The notes: generated by a model from the letters alone, not told the origin. DNA of 64,000 nt from Arthrobacter sp. CJ23 (GCF_024741795.1 NZ_CP102950.1:1302001-1366000); one strand, 5' to 3'; counted from the first letter of the stretch, positions 36,509 through 46,153 are shown. Translations and numbers: made by a program.

Positions 36509-38010
36509 GCCCCGAAACCACCGGCCCCGCCGCGGTCATCGTTCTGGCTGCAGGTGCCGGTACGCGCATGAAGTCGCGGACTCCCAAGATTCTCCATGAA
36601 ATCGGCGGCCGTTCCATGGTGGGCCACGCCCTCCTGGCAGCCCGCGCCATTGCGCCCCGCCAGCTGGCCCTCGTTGTCCGGCACGAACGCGATCTCGTCG
36701 CAGCCCACGTGTCCGCCCTGGATCCCGAGGCCGTCATCGTGGACCAGGACGACACCCCGGGTACGGGCCGCGCCGTGCAGGTGGCACTGGAAGCGCTCGA
36801 CGCCCTTGGTGAACTGAGCGGCACCGTGGTGGTCACCTATGGCGACGTCCCCCTCCTGACCGGCGAGCTTCTGGGCGAGCTGGTTGCGGCCCACGAGGCC
36901 GAACACAATGCGGTCACCGTCCTCACCGCCGTGCTGGACGACGCCACCGGCTACGGCCGTATCCTGCGCGCCGCGGACGGCACCGTGACCGGTATCCGCG
37001 AACACAAGGACGCCACCGACGCCGAACGCGCCATCCGCGAGGTCAATTCCGGCATCTACGCCTTTGAAGCCTCCGTGCTGCGCGCCGCCCTGGCCCAGGT
37101 CACCACGGACAACGCGCAGGGTGAGATGTACCTCACCGACGTTATCGGCCTGGCGCGCGACGCCGGAGGCCGGGTTTCCGCCGTCGTCACCGAAGACCGT
37201 TGGCAGGTTGAGGGCGCAAACGACCGCATCCAGCTCTCGGCGCTCGGCGCCGAGCACAACCGCCGCATCATCGAGTCGTGGATGCGTGCCGGTGTGACGG
37301 TGGTTGATCCGGCCACCACCTGGATCGACGCCACGGTGACCCTCGACGAGGACGTCCGCCTGCTGCCGAACACCCAGCTGCACGGCACCACCACGGTGGC
37401 GCGCGACGCCGTCGTCGGCCCTGACACCACCCTGACCGACGTGGTGGTGGGCGAGGCCGCCAAGGTGACCCGCACGCACGGCTCCGGTTCCACGATCGGC
37501 GCCAAGGCCAGCGTGGGACCGTTCACCTACCTCCGCCCGGGCACCGTGCTGGGCGAGACCGGCAAGATCGGTGCGTTCTACGAGACCAAGAACGTGACCA
37601 TCGGCCGGGGCTCCAAGCTGTCCCACCTCGGGTACGCCGGCGACGCCGAAATCGGCGAGGACACCAACATCGGCTGCGGCAACATCACCGCCAATTACGA
37701 CGGCGAGAAGAAGCACCGCACCGTGATCGGTTCCGGCGTCCGGACGGGCTCCAACACCGTCTTTGTTGCTCCCGTGACTGTGGGCGACGGCGCCTACAGC
37801 GGTGCCGGTACCGTCATCCGCAAGGACGTCCCGCCCGGAGCACTGGCGCTCAGCCTGGCCGCCCAGCGCAACGCCGACGGCTGGGTCCTGGCGAACCGCC
37901 AGGGCAGCAACTCGGCGCAGCTGGCCCAGGCAGCGCAGGAAGCCCTGCTGGCTGCCACCCCCCAAACCTCACAATCCCCGGCAACCATAGAAGAGGGCAA
38001 ACAGGCATGA
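36505..38010 (+). CDS. glmU: Bifunctional GlmU: N-acetylglucosamine-1-P uridyltransferase / glucosamine-1-P acetyltransferase
   Basis: GlmU makes UDP-GlcNAc for peptidoglycan. The 501-residue protein has an N-terminal pyrophosphorylase domain with VLAAGAGTRMKS (about 13-24), QDDTPGTGRAVQVAL and YGDVPLLTGELL. A left-handed beta-helix acetyltransferase domain follows with VGPFTYLRPGTVLGETGKIG, CGNITANYDGEKKHRT and hexapeptide repeats. Length fits (M. tuberculosis GlmU has 495). The GTG start has AAGGAG 9 nt upstream. The stop overlaps the prs ATG (ATGA). Confidence 0.97.
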   Translation: MSPETTGPAAVIVLAAGAGTRMKSRTPKILHEIGGRSMVGHALLAARAIAPRQLALVVRHERDLVAAHVSALDPEAVIVDQDDTPGTGRAVQVALEALDALGELSGTVVVTYGDVPLLTGELLGELVAAHEAEHNAVTVLTAVLDDATGYGRILRAADGTVTGIREHKDATDAERAIREVNSGIYAFEASVLRAALAQVTTDNAQGEMYLTDVIGLARDAGGRVSAVVTEDRWQVEGANDRIQLSALGAEHNRRIIESWMRAGVTVVDPATTWIDATVTLDEDVRLLPNTQLHGTTTVARDAVVGPDTTLTDVVVGEAAKVTRTHGSGSTIGAKASVGPFTYLRPGTVLGETGKIGAFYETKNVTIGRGSKLSHLGYAGDAEIGEDTNIGCGNITANYDGEKKHRTVIGSGVRTGSNTVFVAPVTVGDGAYSGAGTVIRKDVPPGALALSLAAQRNADGWVLANRQGSNSAQLAQAAQEALLAATPQTSQSPATIEEGKQA

Positions 38011-38987
38011 GCGAAATTACCGCACACGGCGAGAAGAAACTGGTTCTCGCCGCCGGAAGGGCACATCCGGAGCTGGCGCAGGAAATCGCCAAGGAGCTGG
38101 ACACCGAGCTCCTGCCCATTGACGCCTACGACTTCGCCAACGGGGAAATCTACGTCCGCTCCGCGGAAAGCGTCCGCGGTACGGATGCCTTCGTCATCCA
38201 GGCGCACCCGGCCCCGCTGAACAACTGGCTCATGGAACAGCTGATCATGATCGACTCGCTCAAGCGCGCCTCGGCCAAGCGGATCACCGTTGTCTCGCCG
38301 TTCTACCCGTACGCCCGGCAGGACAAGAAGGGCCGCGGCCGCGAGCCCATCTCCGCCCGCCTCGTGGCCGACCTCTACAAGACCGCCGGCGCCGACCGCA
38401 TCATGTCCGTGGACCTGCACACCTCGCAGATCCAGGGCTTCTTCGACGGCCCCGTGGACCACCTGATGGCGATCCCGCTGCTGGCAGACTACATCCGCAC
38501 CCGCGTGGACGCGGACAACATCACCGTTGTCTCGCCGGACACCGGCCGCGTCCGCGTCGCCGAACAGTGGGCCGAACGCCTGGGCGGCGCCCCGCTGGCC
38601 TTCGTGCACAAGAGCCGCGACCTGACGGTGCCGAACCAGGCCGTCTCCAAGACCGTGGTGGGCCAGATCGAGGGCCGCACCTGTGTCCTCATCGATGACA
38701 TGATCGACACCGGCGGAACGATCTCGGGTGCCGTCCAGGTCCTCAAGAACGCCGGTGCCAAGGACGTCATCATCGCCTGCACGCACGCCGTGTTCTCCGA
38801 GCCGGCCGCCCAGCGCCTGGCCGAGTCCGGTGCCCGCGAAGTGGTTGTCACCAACACGCTCCCGATTCCCGCCGAGAAGCGCTTCCCGCAGCTCACCGTG
38901 CTGTCGATCGCGCCGTTGATCGCCCGCGCCATCCGCGAAGTGTTCGACGACGGCTCCGTCACCAGCCTCTTCGACGGCAACGCCTGA
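38007..38987 (+). CDS. prs: Ribose-phosphate pyrophosphokinase (PRPP synthetase)
   Basis: Prs makes PRPP from ribose-5-phosphate and ATP for nucleotide, His and Trp synthesis and for arabinogalactan precursors in actinobacteria. The 326-residue protein contains FYPYARQDKKGRGREPISAR (about 101-120), DLHTSQIQGFFDGPVDHL and the PRPP loop LIDDMIDTGGTISG (about 230-243), all intact. It is coupled to glmU by ATGA, as in many actinobacteria. A strong terminator follows 19 bp after the stop. Confidence 0.97.
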   Translation: MSEITAHGEKKLVLAAGRAHPELAQEIAKELDTELLPIDAYDFANGEIYVRSAESVRGTDAFVIQAHPAPLNNWLMEQLIMIDSLKRASAKRITVVSPFYPYARQDKKGRGREPISARLVADLYKTAGADRIMSVDLHTSQIQGFFDGPVDHLMAIPLLADYIRTRVDADNITVVSPDTGRVRVAEQWAERLGGAPLAFVHKSRDLTVPNQAVSKTVVGQIEGRTCVLIDDMIDTGGTISGAVQVLKNAGAKDVIIACTHAVFSEPAAQRLAESGAREVVVTNTLPIPAEKRFPQLTVLSIAPLIARAIREVFDDGSVTSLFDGNA

Positions 38988-39006
38988 CATCCAGGACTGA
39001 ATGTCG

Positions 39007-39048
39007 ACGGGCCATCGGCCGCCTCCGGGCGTGCGGATGGCCCGTTTT
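39007..39048 (+). terminator. Rho-independent terminator after prs
   Basis: ACGGGCCATC (39007-39016) pairs perfectly with GATGGCCCGT (39036-39045) around a 19-nt GC-rich loop, followed by TTTT (39045-39048). It ends the glmU-prs transcript. Confidence 0.85.
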
Positions 39049-39083
39049 CAGTATCCGTTTTCCCTATACGGGTGACCCGCTGC

Positions 39084-39309
39084 TAAGATCTTGGGGATAC
39101 CTTGGCGAGGGAGAGCACATCCGGTTCGCATTTTTGTGGACCAGGGTTGCGGGTCTCCGTTATCGACTGGGTCTGAATCTCCTTCAACGAAGGCGGGCCG
39201 CTGCTGCTGCAGCCGGCTTCCTGCCGGGCGTAGAAGGTCCCACAGACCTCCGCCCTTGCTGATCGACTTGCCCTGCACAGTGCCGGGCGCCAGTAATCAA
39301 GGAGTACAC
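39084..39309 (+). promoter_or_regulatory. Promoter and about 215-nt leader of rplY
   Basis: A -10 box TAAGAT lies at 39084-39089. A transcript from about 39096 would have about 214 nt before the rplY ATG, long for a single ribosomal protein gene. Small hairpins such as CCTTC-AAC-GAAGG near 39182 can be seen. L25 binds 5S rRNA, so an autoregulatory leader is plausible. I do not recognise a named leader family. The Shine-Dalgarno AAGGAG is at 39299-39304. Confidence 0.4.
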
Positions 39310-39876
39310 ATGTCTGAGCAGAAGCTCACCGCAGAACTGCGCACCGAATTCGGCAAGGGCTTCGCCCGCCGTGCACGCGAAGCCGGCCTGATCCCGGCCG
39401 TCATCTACGGCCACGGCGCCGAGCCCATCCACATCAACCTGCCGGGCCGCGCCACCACCCTGGCCGTCCGCGTTTCCAACGCCCTGCTGTCCATCGACGT
39501 CGAGGGTGAACTGCACCTGGCCATGGTCAAGGACATCCAGCGCGACCCGATCAAGCAGATCATCGAGCACGTTGACCTGCAGACCGTCCAGTCCGGCGAG
39601 AAGGTCACCGTCAACGTGGCCGTCCACATCACCGGTGAAGTTGCTCCGGGCGCCGTTGCCAGCCAGGAAGCCACCACCGTTTCCCTCGAAGCTGAAGCCA
39701 CGCACCTGCCGACCTCCGTTGAGGTCAGCATTGAAGGCCGCAAGGCCGGCGAGAACATCCACGCTTCGGACCTCGTCCTCCCGCAGGGTTCCGCACTGCT
39801 CTCCGATGGCGACGCCCTGGTGGTCCGCATCTCCGAGGCTGCAGGCGAAGCCGCTGAAGAAGCAGCAACCGCCTAG
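39310..39876 (+). CDS. rplY: 50S ribosomal protein L25/general stress protein Ctc
   Basis: A 188-residue L25 of the long Ctc/TL5 type. The N-terminal 5S-rRNA-binding domain (about 1-90) starts KLTAELRTEFGKGFARRARE, then IPAVIYGHG and the DIQRDPIKQIIEHVDL motif. The C-terminal beta domain (about 95-180) is the TL5 extension. It ends with an Ala/Glu tail. The frame is open upstream to 39091, but ATG 39310 has AAGGAG 5 nt before it and begins the conserved domain. It is flanked by terminators on both sides, so it is likely monocistronic. Confidence 0.95.
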   Translation: MSEQKLTAELRTEFGKGFARRAREAGLIPAVIYGHGAEPIHINLPGRATTLAVRVSNALLSIDVEGELHLAMVKDIQRDPIKQIIEHVDLQTVQSGEKVTVNVAVHITGEVAPGAVASQEATTVSLEAEATHLPTSVEVSIEGRKAGENIHASDLVLPQGSALLSDGDALVVRISEAAGEAAEEAATA

Positions 39877-39909
39877 TCCCTCCGGATTAGCCGAGGCGCA
39901 CAGCCTTTG

Positions 39910-39950
39910 AGTGGCCGGGCCCCCGTGGGGGTCCGGCCACTTTCCTTTCC
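39910..39950 (+). terminator. Rho-independent terminator after rplY
   Basis: AGTGGCCGGGCCCC (39910-39923), loop CGTG, and GGGGTCCGGCCACT (39928-39941) form a 14-bp stem with one G-U pair. TTTCCTTTCC follows. Confidence 0.85.
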
Positions 39951-39971
39951 TGCCCCCAGCGAACCTTTCCT

Positions 39972-39977
39972 TAGGAT
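39972..39977 (+). promoter_or_regulatory. Candidate -10 box (TAGGAT) of a leaderless pth transcript
   Basis: TAGGAT is followed by GAGTCC and ATG 39984. The AGGA inside it could also serve as a Shine-Dalgarno if transcription starts further upstream. Confidence 0.4.
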
Positions 39978-39983
39978 GAGTCC

Positions 39984-40568
39984 ATGACAGACACCTGGCT
40001 GATCGTCGGCCTTGGCAACCCCGGAAACGAATACAGCCACAACCGCCACAATGTGGGCCAGATGGTGCTGGACGAGCTCGCCTCGCGCGCAGGCGGAAGC
40101 TTCAAGGTCCACAAGTCACGGGCGCAGGTGGTGGAGGGCCGGCTGGGCATCGGCGGCCCCCGCGTGGTGCTGGCAAAGCCCATGACCTACATGAACGTCT
40201 CGGGCGGCCCTGTGGCAGGCCTCAGCAAGTTCTTCGACATCGCCCCTGACCACGTGATCGCCGTCCATGACGAAATCGACATCCCCTTCAACACGGTCAA
40301 GCTGAAGATCGGCGGGGGCGAAGGCGGCCACAACGGCCTCCGGGACATCTCCAAAGCCCTGGCCACCAAGGACTATCTGCGGGTTCGCGTAGGAGTCGGC
40401 CGGCCGCCGGGGCGCATGGATACAGCGGACTATGTGCTCAAGGATTTCGCCACGGCCGAAAAGAAGGAGCTGCCGTTCCTGCTCGATGAAGCAGCGGATG
40501 CGGTTGAGCTCCTCATGAAGGAGGGGCTGTTGGCCGCCCAGCAGCGTTTCCACCCCGCAAAGGCCTGA
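39984..40568 (+). CDS. pth: Peptidyl-tRNA hydrolase
   Basis: Pth releases peptides from prematurely dropped peptidyl-tRNAs. The 194-residue protein begins [21 protein letters not shown] with N12 and the catalytic H22. The family motifs [11 protein letters not shown] (about 59-69) and VHDEIDIPF (about 94-102) are present, as is [13 protein letters not shown] (about 111-123). Length is normal. It lies after rplY as in M. tuberculosis but in its own unit. Confidence 0.97.
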   Translation: MTDTWLIVGLGNPGNEYSHNRHNVGQMVLDELASRAGGSFKVHKSRAQVVEGRLGIGGPRVVLAKPMTYMNVSGGPVAGLSKFFDIAPDHVIAVHDEIDIPFNTVKLKIGGGEGGHNGLRDISKALATKDYLRVRVGVGRPPGRMDTADYVLKDFATAEKKELPFLLDEAADAVELLMKEGLLAAQQRFHPAKA

Positions 40569-40612
40569 TTCCCCGGACCCCCACGCAAGTACATTTCTTT
40601 CGGCCAAGGGAC

Positions 40613-40657
40613 GTTGAAAACGTCTACTTACTTGGAAGGCTAGGGGGTACTCTACTC
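40613..40657 (+). promoter_or_regulatory. Promoter region of the luxR pair with tandem TACTC/TACTT repeats
   Basis: The 142-bp gap upstream of the first LuxR gene carries CTACTTACTT (40624-40633) and a perfect tandem TACTCTACTC (40648-40657) after a G-run. Possible -35 boxes are TTGAAA (40613-40618) and TTGGAA (about 40632). I cannot fix the -10. The complement, GAGTAGAGTA, recurs as spaced CGAGTA elements at 46329-46420. Direct repeats of this kind are used by MalT-type activators. Confidence 0.35.
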
Positions 40658-40710
40658 ATAAGCGGAGGCGGCTTGGGGGGCCAAGGCCTGCAGGGGAAAA
40701 AGGAAACTGA

Positions 40711-43440
40711 ATGTCAAGGGAGATGCATAGCTGGGGCGATGCTTCTATCGCGTTGGATCCAGTCGACACAGCACATACGAAGCCCGGGAGCCACCTGAAA
40801 TGGTCGGTTGCCGCACGGGGCACCGAACTCGAACGTGTCAAAGCCGCACTGACCGCACCTGATTGCCTCGGGGTCATCATTACCGGTGCCCATGGAGTGG
40901 GGAAAACCTCCATGAGCCACTTGGTGGTTTCTTCCTTGGACGAGGCGCCGCATGTCCTTCACCTCCGCACCCCCACCACCGACAATGCATCGGCCTACAG
41001 CTCCTTCGGCTTCATGCTTGCCCGGCTCCCGCAGAAGTACCTGGGTTCCCCCACCGGGATCCTTCAGGGCATCGCCGCCATGATCCGGCAGGATGCCGGG
41101 GACCGTGACGTGGTGATAGTCGTCGACAACCCGGTGGGGATGGACGACATGAGCACCGGCGTCCTCATGAATATTCTGATCACCGGCACGGCCCGCATCA
41201 TCGCCATTGCACCGCACGTCAGCGACCTGCCCGCGGACTTCCACTGGCTGGTCCAGGACGGCCGGCTCTCCGAAGTCACCCTGGAAACGCTCACGCAGCA
41301 GCAGACAGGTGAACTCCTCTCCGCCATGCTCGGGCACCGCCTCACCAAGGCGCTCATCAGCAAACTCCACGCAATGACGGGCGGCAACCCGCTGCTCCTG
41401 GAATCAATCGTCACCGAACAGAGGCACAGCGGAAACCTTGTGCTGGTCGATTCCGTGTGGACCTTGCGCGGCGACGTGGTGCTGGAGGGAGGCCACGGCC
41501 TCGAGGAGATCGTCCGCTCCAGGTGGTCCCGGGAAACCCGGGAAGCCAAGGAAGTCATTGAAATGCTGGCCTGCGCCCGTCGGGTGCCGCTAGCGGTCCT
41601 GGCCACCGTGTACAGCGCCAAGACCTTGGCGGACATGGAGGAATCCGGCCTGCTGCACGTGGACGACGGCGCCGAACGCTGGGCCTCCCTGCGGCTGCAG
41701 TACATGGCGGACATCGTCCGCGGCTGGCTGACGGTGCCGCGACGGCGCAAACTGCGTGAAAAGCTGCTCGAGCGCAACGAGCCCAACCTTGCCGATATGA
41801 CGGCGGAGGACCTCATGGTCTATGCCGCCTGGGCACATGACTGCCAGGTGGAGCTCGACCCCGCGCACGCCCTCGCCGCGGCCAGGGCTTGCGTCCAGCT
41901 CTTCGACCCGGTGTTCGCCATCACGTGTGCCGAGAGCATCCGCCGCTCCGACGCCGAATGGGCGGGGGGACAACGCGAAAAGGCCGCCGCGTTCATTCTT
42001 CTCTCTGACAGCAAACAAGCCCTGACCGCCGTGGAGGATGTCACCGAAGAGCAGCTCGACGCCCTGCCGATCAGGGATCTTGCGACCTACGCGGCAGTGC
42101 GCTGCACAGCGATGCGCGGCGTGGCCGGGCAAGCCGGACTGGTTCCCCACGTCCTTGACGAGGCCCGGGACCGGCTCGGACGGCTCTCCGAGGACGCGGA
42201 AAGCGAGGAGTACGCGCGCGCACTCCGCCGCCTTGACCTTGAGGAATACGTCCACGCCGCCTATTCCGGGGAGTACCTGCGCGTCATGGAGCGGTTGGAG
42301 AAAGCATCTGCGGACCGCACGGTTTCCCATCTTTCGCACAGCATCCATAGCAGCATCATCCTCATTGAGGCCTATGCCATGACAGGGCGCGAAATGGACG
42401 CGCTCCGCCTGGTCGAAGACACCGGACAGCGGATCGCCGAGGCTTCCCATGCGGGGGCGTTCTGGGAGCATTTCCGGCTGCGTGCTTTCTGCGCAACCCT
42501 GGCTGCGGGGCACTGGCGCAGTTGCCTGCGGCTGCTTGCGTCCGGACCTGCGGCCACGCCCTCGGAACTGCAATACCGGGGTGCAGTCCTGGAACTCGCC
42601 ATCGGCATGGCCAATCTGTTCGCAGGACGCGGTCCGGAGGCGCTTGAATCGCTGTTGCCGGCTGCAGCGCAGCTGGAGCACAGGCCGGTCATGAACCTGC
42701 TCCCCGTTGCTTACGCTGCCACTGCGTTCGCCTATGCCCAAATCGGTGATTCCAGCAACGCCTACAAATACCTGTCACTGGAAGGCGTGGACGGGTGGGC
42801 CGGCGGCTTCGTGACCAACTGGGCGCGGGAATTCTGCACGGACATGGCCCGCCGCTGGCTCGGCGAACCAGACGCCAGGGAAAGGCTGATCACTGCCGCC
42901 AAGGAAGACATCGCGCAGCAGCGCTACACCACCGCGGGAATCAACCTGGTAGGGGCCACGGTCAACGGGCGGGACGAGGACTTCCTGCTGATGGAGCAGG
43001 TGGCCTCGCACCGTCAAGGCGCACTGGCCCGATTGTCGGCGCTGATGGCCAAGGGCAGCCTGGGCCACAGCTCCCGCATCATGCTGGAGGCCGCCGACCT
43101 GGCGGCGAGCCTGGAACTTGATGCCATGGAGGCCCGCTGCGTGGCACTGGCACTTGACTACGCCCGGCAAGCTTCGGACCAAGCCGCATCACGGCTGGCC
43201 AAGGCGAGGCTGGACAGGCTATCGCAGGTGGTGGTCGAGTTGCCGGTGGTGCCGCAGGGCAACGCTCCGCTGCTGACAGAGCGTGAGCGGCAGATTGCCC
43301 GCCTTGCGGGTCGCGGCGTGTCGAACCGGGACATCGCGAGGGACATCGGCGTCTCTGTGCGGACGGTCGAAGGCCACTTGTACCAGGTGTTTTCCAAGCT
43401 GAGCGTATCCTCCCGGCGAGATCTCCTTGGCCTCATCTAA
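40711..43440 (+). CDS. LAL-type (large ATP-binding) LuxR family regulator 1
   Basis: A 909-residue cytoplasmic regulator. It has an N-terminal STAND/AAA ATPase with Walker A GAHGVGKTS (59-67) and Walker B VVIVVDN (134-140), a helical, TPR-like middle, and a C-terminal LuxR helix-turn-helix (about 854-909; LTERERQIARLAGRGVSNRD, then VSVRTVEGHLYQVFSKL). Such MalT-like proteins activate transcription after sensing a ligand. The ligand is unknown. AAAGGA at 40698-40703 precedes ATG 40711. A second regulator of the same layout follows immediately, so they are cotranscribed. Confidence 0.9.
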   Translation: MSREMHSWGDASIALDPVDTAHTKPGSHLKWSVAARGTELERVKAALTAPDCLGVIITGAHGVGKTSMSHLVVSSLDEAPHVLHLRTPTTDNASAYSSFGFMLARLPQKYLGSPTGILQGIAAMIRQDAGDRDVVIVVDNPVGMDDMSTGVLMNILITGTARIIAIAPHVSDLPADFHWLVQDGRLSEVTLETLTQQQTGELLSAMLGHRLTKALISKLHAMTGGNPLLLESIVTEQRHSGNLVLVDSVWTLRGDVVLEGGHGLEEIVRSRWSRETREAKEVIEMLACARRVPLAVLATVYSAKTLADMEESGLLHVDDGAERWASLRLQYMADIVRGWLTVPRRRKLREKLLERNEPNLADMTAEDLMVYAAWAHDCQVELDPAHALAAARACVQLFDPVFAITCAESIRRSDAEWAGGQREKAAAFILLSDSKQALTAVEDVTEEQLDALPIRDLATYAAVRCTAMRGVAGQAGLVPHVLDEARDRLGRLSEDAESEEYARALRRLDLEEYVHAAYSGEYLRVMERLEKASADRTVSHLSHSIHSSIILIEAYAMTGREMDALRLVEDTGQRIAEASHAGAFWEHFRLRAFCATLAAGHWRSCLRLLASGPAATPSELQYRGAVLELAIGMANLFAGRGPEALESLLPAAAQLEHRPVMNLLPVAYAATAFAYAQIGDSSNAYKYLSLEGVDGWAGGFVTNWAREFCTDMARRWLGEPDARERLITAAKEDIAQQRYTTAGINLVGATVNGRDEDFLLMEQVASHRQGALARLSALMAKGSLGHSSRIMLEAADLAASLELDAMEARCVALALDYARQASDQAASRLAKARLDRLSQVVVELPVVPQGNAPLLTERERQIARLAGRGVSNRDIARDIGVSVRTVEGHLYQVFSKLSVSSRRDLLGLI

Positions 43441-43444
43441 CGAC

Positions 43445-46153
43445 ATGGACACACGCCCGAGTGGCCTCGCGGACCTGAATCCGGTACGGCCACGGCCCTT
43501 CGTGGGACGCCGGCACTACGTCGACGCGGCCACGGAGACGCTGCGCAGCGGCGCCACGGGAGCCGTCCTTCTGGTCGCGGAGCCCGGCCTCGGCAAGTCG
43601 GCCTTGGCGGAAGCCATCGCCCAGAACCTGGCCGGCGAAATGATCGTCATGCGGGTCCACGGCAGCCCCTCGCTGGCCAACGTTCCCTACGGGGTCCTGG
43701 CGCCCTACCTGGTGGACCTGCCGGAAGACCCGACGAGTTCCCATGTGGCCATCCTGCGCGCGTTCTGGGCCCAGTTCGAGCGGCTTCGCGCCGGCCGCGA
43801 GCTGCCGTTGCTGCTGCTCGTCGATGATGCCCACGAGCTTGATTCCGCGACGGCCAATGTGATCGTCGACCTCATCACGGCCAACTGGGCCAAAGTGGTG
43901 GCATCATGCCGGCCACGCCCTGGCCTGCCGGCGTCGCTCATGCAACTCTGGTACGACAGCATGGCGGAACGCTTCGACCTGGAACCGCTCGGCCGGGATG
44001 ACGTCGGCGACGCTGCCGAACGCATCCTCGGCGGGCCCGTGCTGCCGAGCACCACGCACATGCTGTGGACCGCCTCGGAGGGCAACCCGATGCTGCTCAA
44101 CTGCCTGCTCGAAGACGGGCGGGCCAACGGCAGCATGGTCCGCAACAACGGTGTCTGGCTGCTGGCCGGGCCCTTGGCCACGGGCGGGCCCGCCTTGACC
44201 GGGGCCGTGCGGAACCAGCTCCTGCGCCGGACTCCGCAGGAGCGCGAGGCCCTCACCATGATCGCGTTGGCCGAGCCTGTGAGCCTGGCCGCCCTGGAGG
44301 CAACGTCCGGTGGCGACATGGTCCAGGCCCTGGTGGACAGCCAGCTGGTGGAGATGTCCACCGACGGTGCGGAACAGCTGCGCCTCCGCCACGCCGTGTA
44401 CGGGCAGGCGATCCGCAGCATGGTCTCGTCGTCGCGCAGCCTGCAGCTGCGCCAGCAGCTCATCAGCTATCTCGACAGCCAGCCGGGTTCCGAGGCCGCC
44501 CTGCTCCGGATGGTGGCCTGGTCGGTTGAATCAGGAGTCAAGGTTCCTGACCACCAGCTGCTCAAGGCTGCCGTCCATGCTTCCCGGACGTTCCAGAACG
44601 AGGCTGCAATCAACCTGGCAGCGCGGATCCATGACCCCGGACCCTGGCAGCAGGGCCGCGCCGCCGCATCCCGTGCATACTTCAACCTTGGGCTCTACAC
44701 CGAGGCGGCACGGGCCCTTGAGGCAAGCAAGCTGGAAGGTCTGCAGGGCCACGGCGACAGCGCCGCCCCGGCTGGTTGTGTGCTGCTCGAGGCCAGTATC
44801 CACAGCGCACTGGCCGCTGCCCAGCCCGGCGGCTTCGGAGCTGCGCTGGGCCGGGGACCCGGCCATCGCGCCGGCGTCCCGCGCTCAGTGGCGGGACCGC
44901 CCCAGCCTGTCATGCAGCTCGTGGACCTGGACGTGGCGGGAGACTTCCAAGGCCTTGCCGGTGCGCTGGAGGAGCTGGGACCCATGCTTCTGGCTGGCCG
45001 CGAGGACCGGAAGCAGGACGTTCACCGTGCCTTCCTCCTGTGCATGCATTCGGACGCCCTCCGTGGCCAGGGAGACCCCGTCCAGGCGCTGGCCGAGGCC
45101 AACCAGGCCGCGGAGCAGGTGGCCGAGGATTCCGGGGAACTCTTCTTCATCCGGGAGTTCGTGCTCTACCGTCAGGCGGCCGCCGCCGTGGACGCGGGGG
45201 ATTGGGCCCAAGCGGAGAAGATTTTGGGAGACTATGAGGCCCGCGCAGGGGCCGGGCTGACGACCTTTGGCGGAACCGTCCAGTATTTCCGGGGCATGGC
45301 GCTGGTGCGGCAGGGGCGCTTTGATGCAGCGTTCAAGCTGCTGCGCGCGGCCGTCGAGGCCCTGCGCCTGAACGATCCCCTGCAGCTTCTGCGGTGCGCC
45401 GTGGGCTTGACCGCCTATGCGGCAGTGCGTGCCGGCGAACGGCAGCAGGCCCAGATCCTGTTGGACGAATCCCGGGGATTCCGGGGACCGGGACGGGGAG
45501 CGGACTGGTGCCTTGGGCCGGTCTTCGCGGCGGCAAGTGGCGAGGTCCTGAACCGGGACGGCGCAGGAGTGGCTGCCCTCCAGGATCTACTCGATTCTGT
45601 TTCCCCCGCATTGCCGGCAGGAGCGCGCCTCCAGGCATTGTCGCTGTGGTTGGAGCTTGGCAGCGGGGCGGCCGTGGAGCAAACGCTGGAGCTGACCTCA
45701 ACCATGACCGGGCAGTGGGCGTCCGCGTGGTCGCACTTCGCCTCGGCCCGCGGGACCCGGGATCCAGCCACGGCAATGAAGGCTGCCGAGTCGGTTGCGT
45801 CCCTCGGCATGATGCGGATGGCGCGGGATGGTTTTGCGCACGCAGCCGGCCTTTTCAAGGCAGCCGGCGAGCAGTCCGGCGCCCGCCAGGCCGCCATCCG
45901 GCAGGCGCAGTGCGACCATGACCTCGGAGAGCAGAAGCCGGGCGACGTCGCCGGGCCTGCACAGACCGCCCAGGTCCAGCTGACCAGGCGGGAACGCGAC
46001 ATCATTGCACTGGCCGTTGAAGGGCTGACGGACCGCCAGATCGCGGACCGGCTCATGGTCTCGGTGCGCACCGTGGAGGGCCACCTCTACCGCAGCTACG
46101 CCAAACTTGGCATCAGGCGGCGCGAAGAGCTGGAAGGTGCCGCCGGCCTCTGA
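43445..46153 (+). CDS. LAL-type LuxR family regulator 2
   Basis: A 902-residue paralogue-like regulator. Walker A is in VAEPGLGKSALAEAI (about 44-58) and Walker B in LLLLVDDAHELD (about 120-131). A long helical middle precedes a C-terminal LuxR domain (LTRRERDIIALAVEGLTDRQ and VSVRTVEGHLYRSYAKL, about residues 846-902). ATG 43445 lies 4 bp after the stop of regulator 1, fitting reinitiation; TTG 43427 is an alternative that overlaps it. Residues about 460-490 (44826-44912) are an odd Gly/Pro/Arg-rich stretch. The +1 frame there reads a more protein-like sequence (SELRWAGDPAIAPASRAQW), suggesting two compensating frameshifts. Confidence 0.88.
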   Translation: MDTRPSGLADLNPVRPRPFVGRRHYVDAATETLRSGATGAVLLVAEPGLGKSALAEAIAQNLAGEMIVMRVHGSPSLANVPYGVLAPYLVDLPEDPTSSHVAILRAFWAQFERLRAGRELPLLLLVDDAHELDSATANVIVDLITANWAKVVASCRPRPGLPASLMQLWYDSMAERFDLEPLGRDDVGDAAERILGGPVLPSTTHMLWTASEGNPMLLNCLLEDGRANGSMVRNNGVWLLAGPLATGGPALTGAVRNQLLRRTPQEREALTMIALAEPVSLAALEATSGGDMVQALVDSQLVEMSTDGAEQLRLRHAVYGQAIRSMVSSSRSLQLRQQLISYLDSQPGSEAALLRMVAWSVESGVKVPDHQLLKAAVHASRTFQNEAAINLAARIHDPGPWQQGRAAASRAYFNLGLYTEAARALEASKLEGLQGHGDSAAPAGCVLLEASIHSALAAAQPGGFGAALGRGPGHRAGVPRSVAGPPQPVMQLVDLDVAGDFQGLAGALEELGPMLLAGREDRKQDVHRAFLLCMHSDALRGQGDPVQALAEANQAAEQVAEDSGELFFIREFVLYRQAAAAVDAGDWAQAEKILGDYEARAGAGLTTFGGTVQYFRGMALVRQGRFDAAFKLLRAAVEALRLNDPLQLLRCAVGLTAYAAVRAGERQQAQILLDESRGFRGPGRGADWCLGPVFAAASGEVLNRDGAGVAALQDLLDSVSPALPAGARLQALSLWLELGSGAAVEQTLELTSTMTGQWASAWSHFASARGTRDPATAMKAAESVASLGMMRMARDGFAHAAGLFKAAGEQSGARQAAIRQAQCDHDLGEQKPGDVAGPAQTAQVQLTRRERDIIALAVEGLTDRQIADRLMVSVRTVEGHLYRSYAKLGIRRREELEGAAGL

